Of a DNA stretch of 38,016 nt, positions 37,204 to 38,016 are shown piece after piece. Location of the stretch: the NCBI GenBank assembly GCA_026982635.1, contig JALSGR010000306.1, positions 1 through 38,016 on the forward strand, written 5' to 3'. Source of the DNA: Methylothermaceae bacterium (GTDB lineage Bacteria; Pseudomonadota; Gammaproteobacteria; Methylococcales; Methylothermaceae). A model generated the notes under the pieces. That model searched no databases. It saw nothing but the letters and a program-made list of their open reading frames with translations, and was not told the origin of the DNA. The translations under genes and the position numbers were made by a program. The first letter of the stretch is position 1; each line of letters opens with the position of its first letter.

Positions 37204-38016
37204 TGGACGGTGAGGTGTCGTTGGCGGCCAAGGTGGCCTTTCTGGGCGACCCTTCCCATCATCCGGATCGTCCGGCACGGGTGGAAGTGATCGAGACCCA
37301 CATGGCCTGGGTGTTCCTGACCGAGCGTTTCGCCTACAAGCTGAAAAAGCCGGTGCGCTATCCGTATCTCGACTTCAGCACGCTGGCGGCCCGGGAATAC
37401 TACTGCCGGGAGGAAGTCAGGCTCAATCGGCGCCTGGCACCCGGTGTCTATTTGGGGGTGACGGCGCTGAACCGACACGACGGCCGGCTGGCCCTGAACG
37501 GCGACGGGGAGGTGGTCGACTGGCTGGTGTCCATGCGTCGGTTGCCCCGGGCGCGGATGCTGGATCGGCTGATCCGGCGCTGGACCCTGGAGGGGCGGCA
37601 GCTGGCGTCTTTGGCCCAGCGGCTGGTGGAATTCTACCGCGGCTGCGTACCGGAACCCCTCAGCGGGGAAGCCTATCGTCGCCGCTACCGCGAGGCGGTT
37701 CTCGTGAATCTTAGGGAACTGCAAAGACTGCGGGCGTTTTGCCGCGGTTTGGACATTCAGCGTCTCTCCGAGCTGAAGCTGACCTTTCTCGAGCGCCGCG
37801 CCTACTGGTTCGACGCCCGGGCGGGGGAGGGGCGGATCGTGGAGGGCCACGGCGATCTGCGACCGGATCACGTTTGTTTCGAGCGCCCATGGCCTTTCAT
37901 CATCGATTGTCTCGAGTTCAACCGGGCGTTCCGCATTCTCGACAGCGCCGATGAAACCGCCTATCTGGCGATGGAATGCGCCTTCCTCGGCCAGCCGGAG
38001 GTGGGGGAGTCGTTTC
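37203..38016 (+). CDS. Aminoglycoside phosphotransferase-like kinase family protein (COG2187 type), N-terminal part, runs off window
   Basis: ATG overlapping the NUDIX stop (TGATG); VEVIETHMAWVFLTERFAYKLKKPVRYPYLDFSTL...VEGHGDLRPDHVCF; open to window end. Confidence 0.85.
   Translation, partial: MDGEVSLAAKVAFLGDPSHHPDRPARVEVIETHMAWVFLTERFAYKLKKPVRYPYLDFSTLAAREYYCREEVRLNRRLAPGVYLGVTALNRHDGRLALNGDGEVVDWLVSMRRLPRARMLDRLIRRWTLEGRQLASLAQRLVEFYRGCVPEPLSGEAYRRRYREAVLVNLRELQRLRAFCRGLDIQRLSELKLTFLERRAYWFDARAGEGRIVEGHGDLRPDHVCFERPWPFIIDCLEFNRAFRILDSADETAYLAMECAFLGQPEVGESF

Overview
High-GC bacterial chromosome window, probably gammaproteobacterial (inferred from gene order and families: glyQS, lptE-holA-proA-nadD-rsfS, thrS-infC-rpmI-rplT-pheST-ihfA, gltBD, nlpD-rpoS, deaD). 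It is mostly housekeeping genes in tight operons, with two tRNAs and no rRNA or CRISPR. Four regions stand out. (1) 0.88-5.05 kb: a PlcP-like metallophosphoesterase, an olsB-olsA-like pair, a PAP2 phosphatase and an MJ1255/VC2487-type glycosyltransferase. Three separate tandem 11-bp Pho-box-like arrays precede the three transcription units, each followed 7 nt later by a possible -10 element, so this looks like a complete PhoB-controlled phosphate-starvation lipid-remodelling locus. (2) 15.88-18.42 kb: a near-perfect Fur box over the promoter of a porin / FMN-binding protein / His-rich 4-TM protein operon, a candidate iron-responsive envelope electron-transfer system. (3) 13.19-15.31 kb: an orphan soxY-soxZ-like pair translationally coupled to thiD-thiE. 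(4) 25.64-26.15 kb: a tRNA-Pro integration scar with an integrase C-terminal remnant and a HicA-like toxin remnant. Also noted: infC apparently starting at AUC, a terminator between tRNA-Val and thrS, and clustered A8/A8/T7 homopolymers in nlpD upstream of rpoS. All assignments come from reading the sequence; no searches were run.
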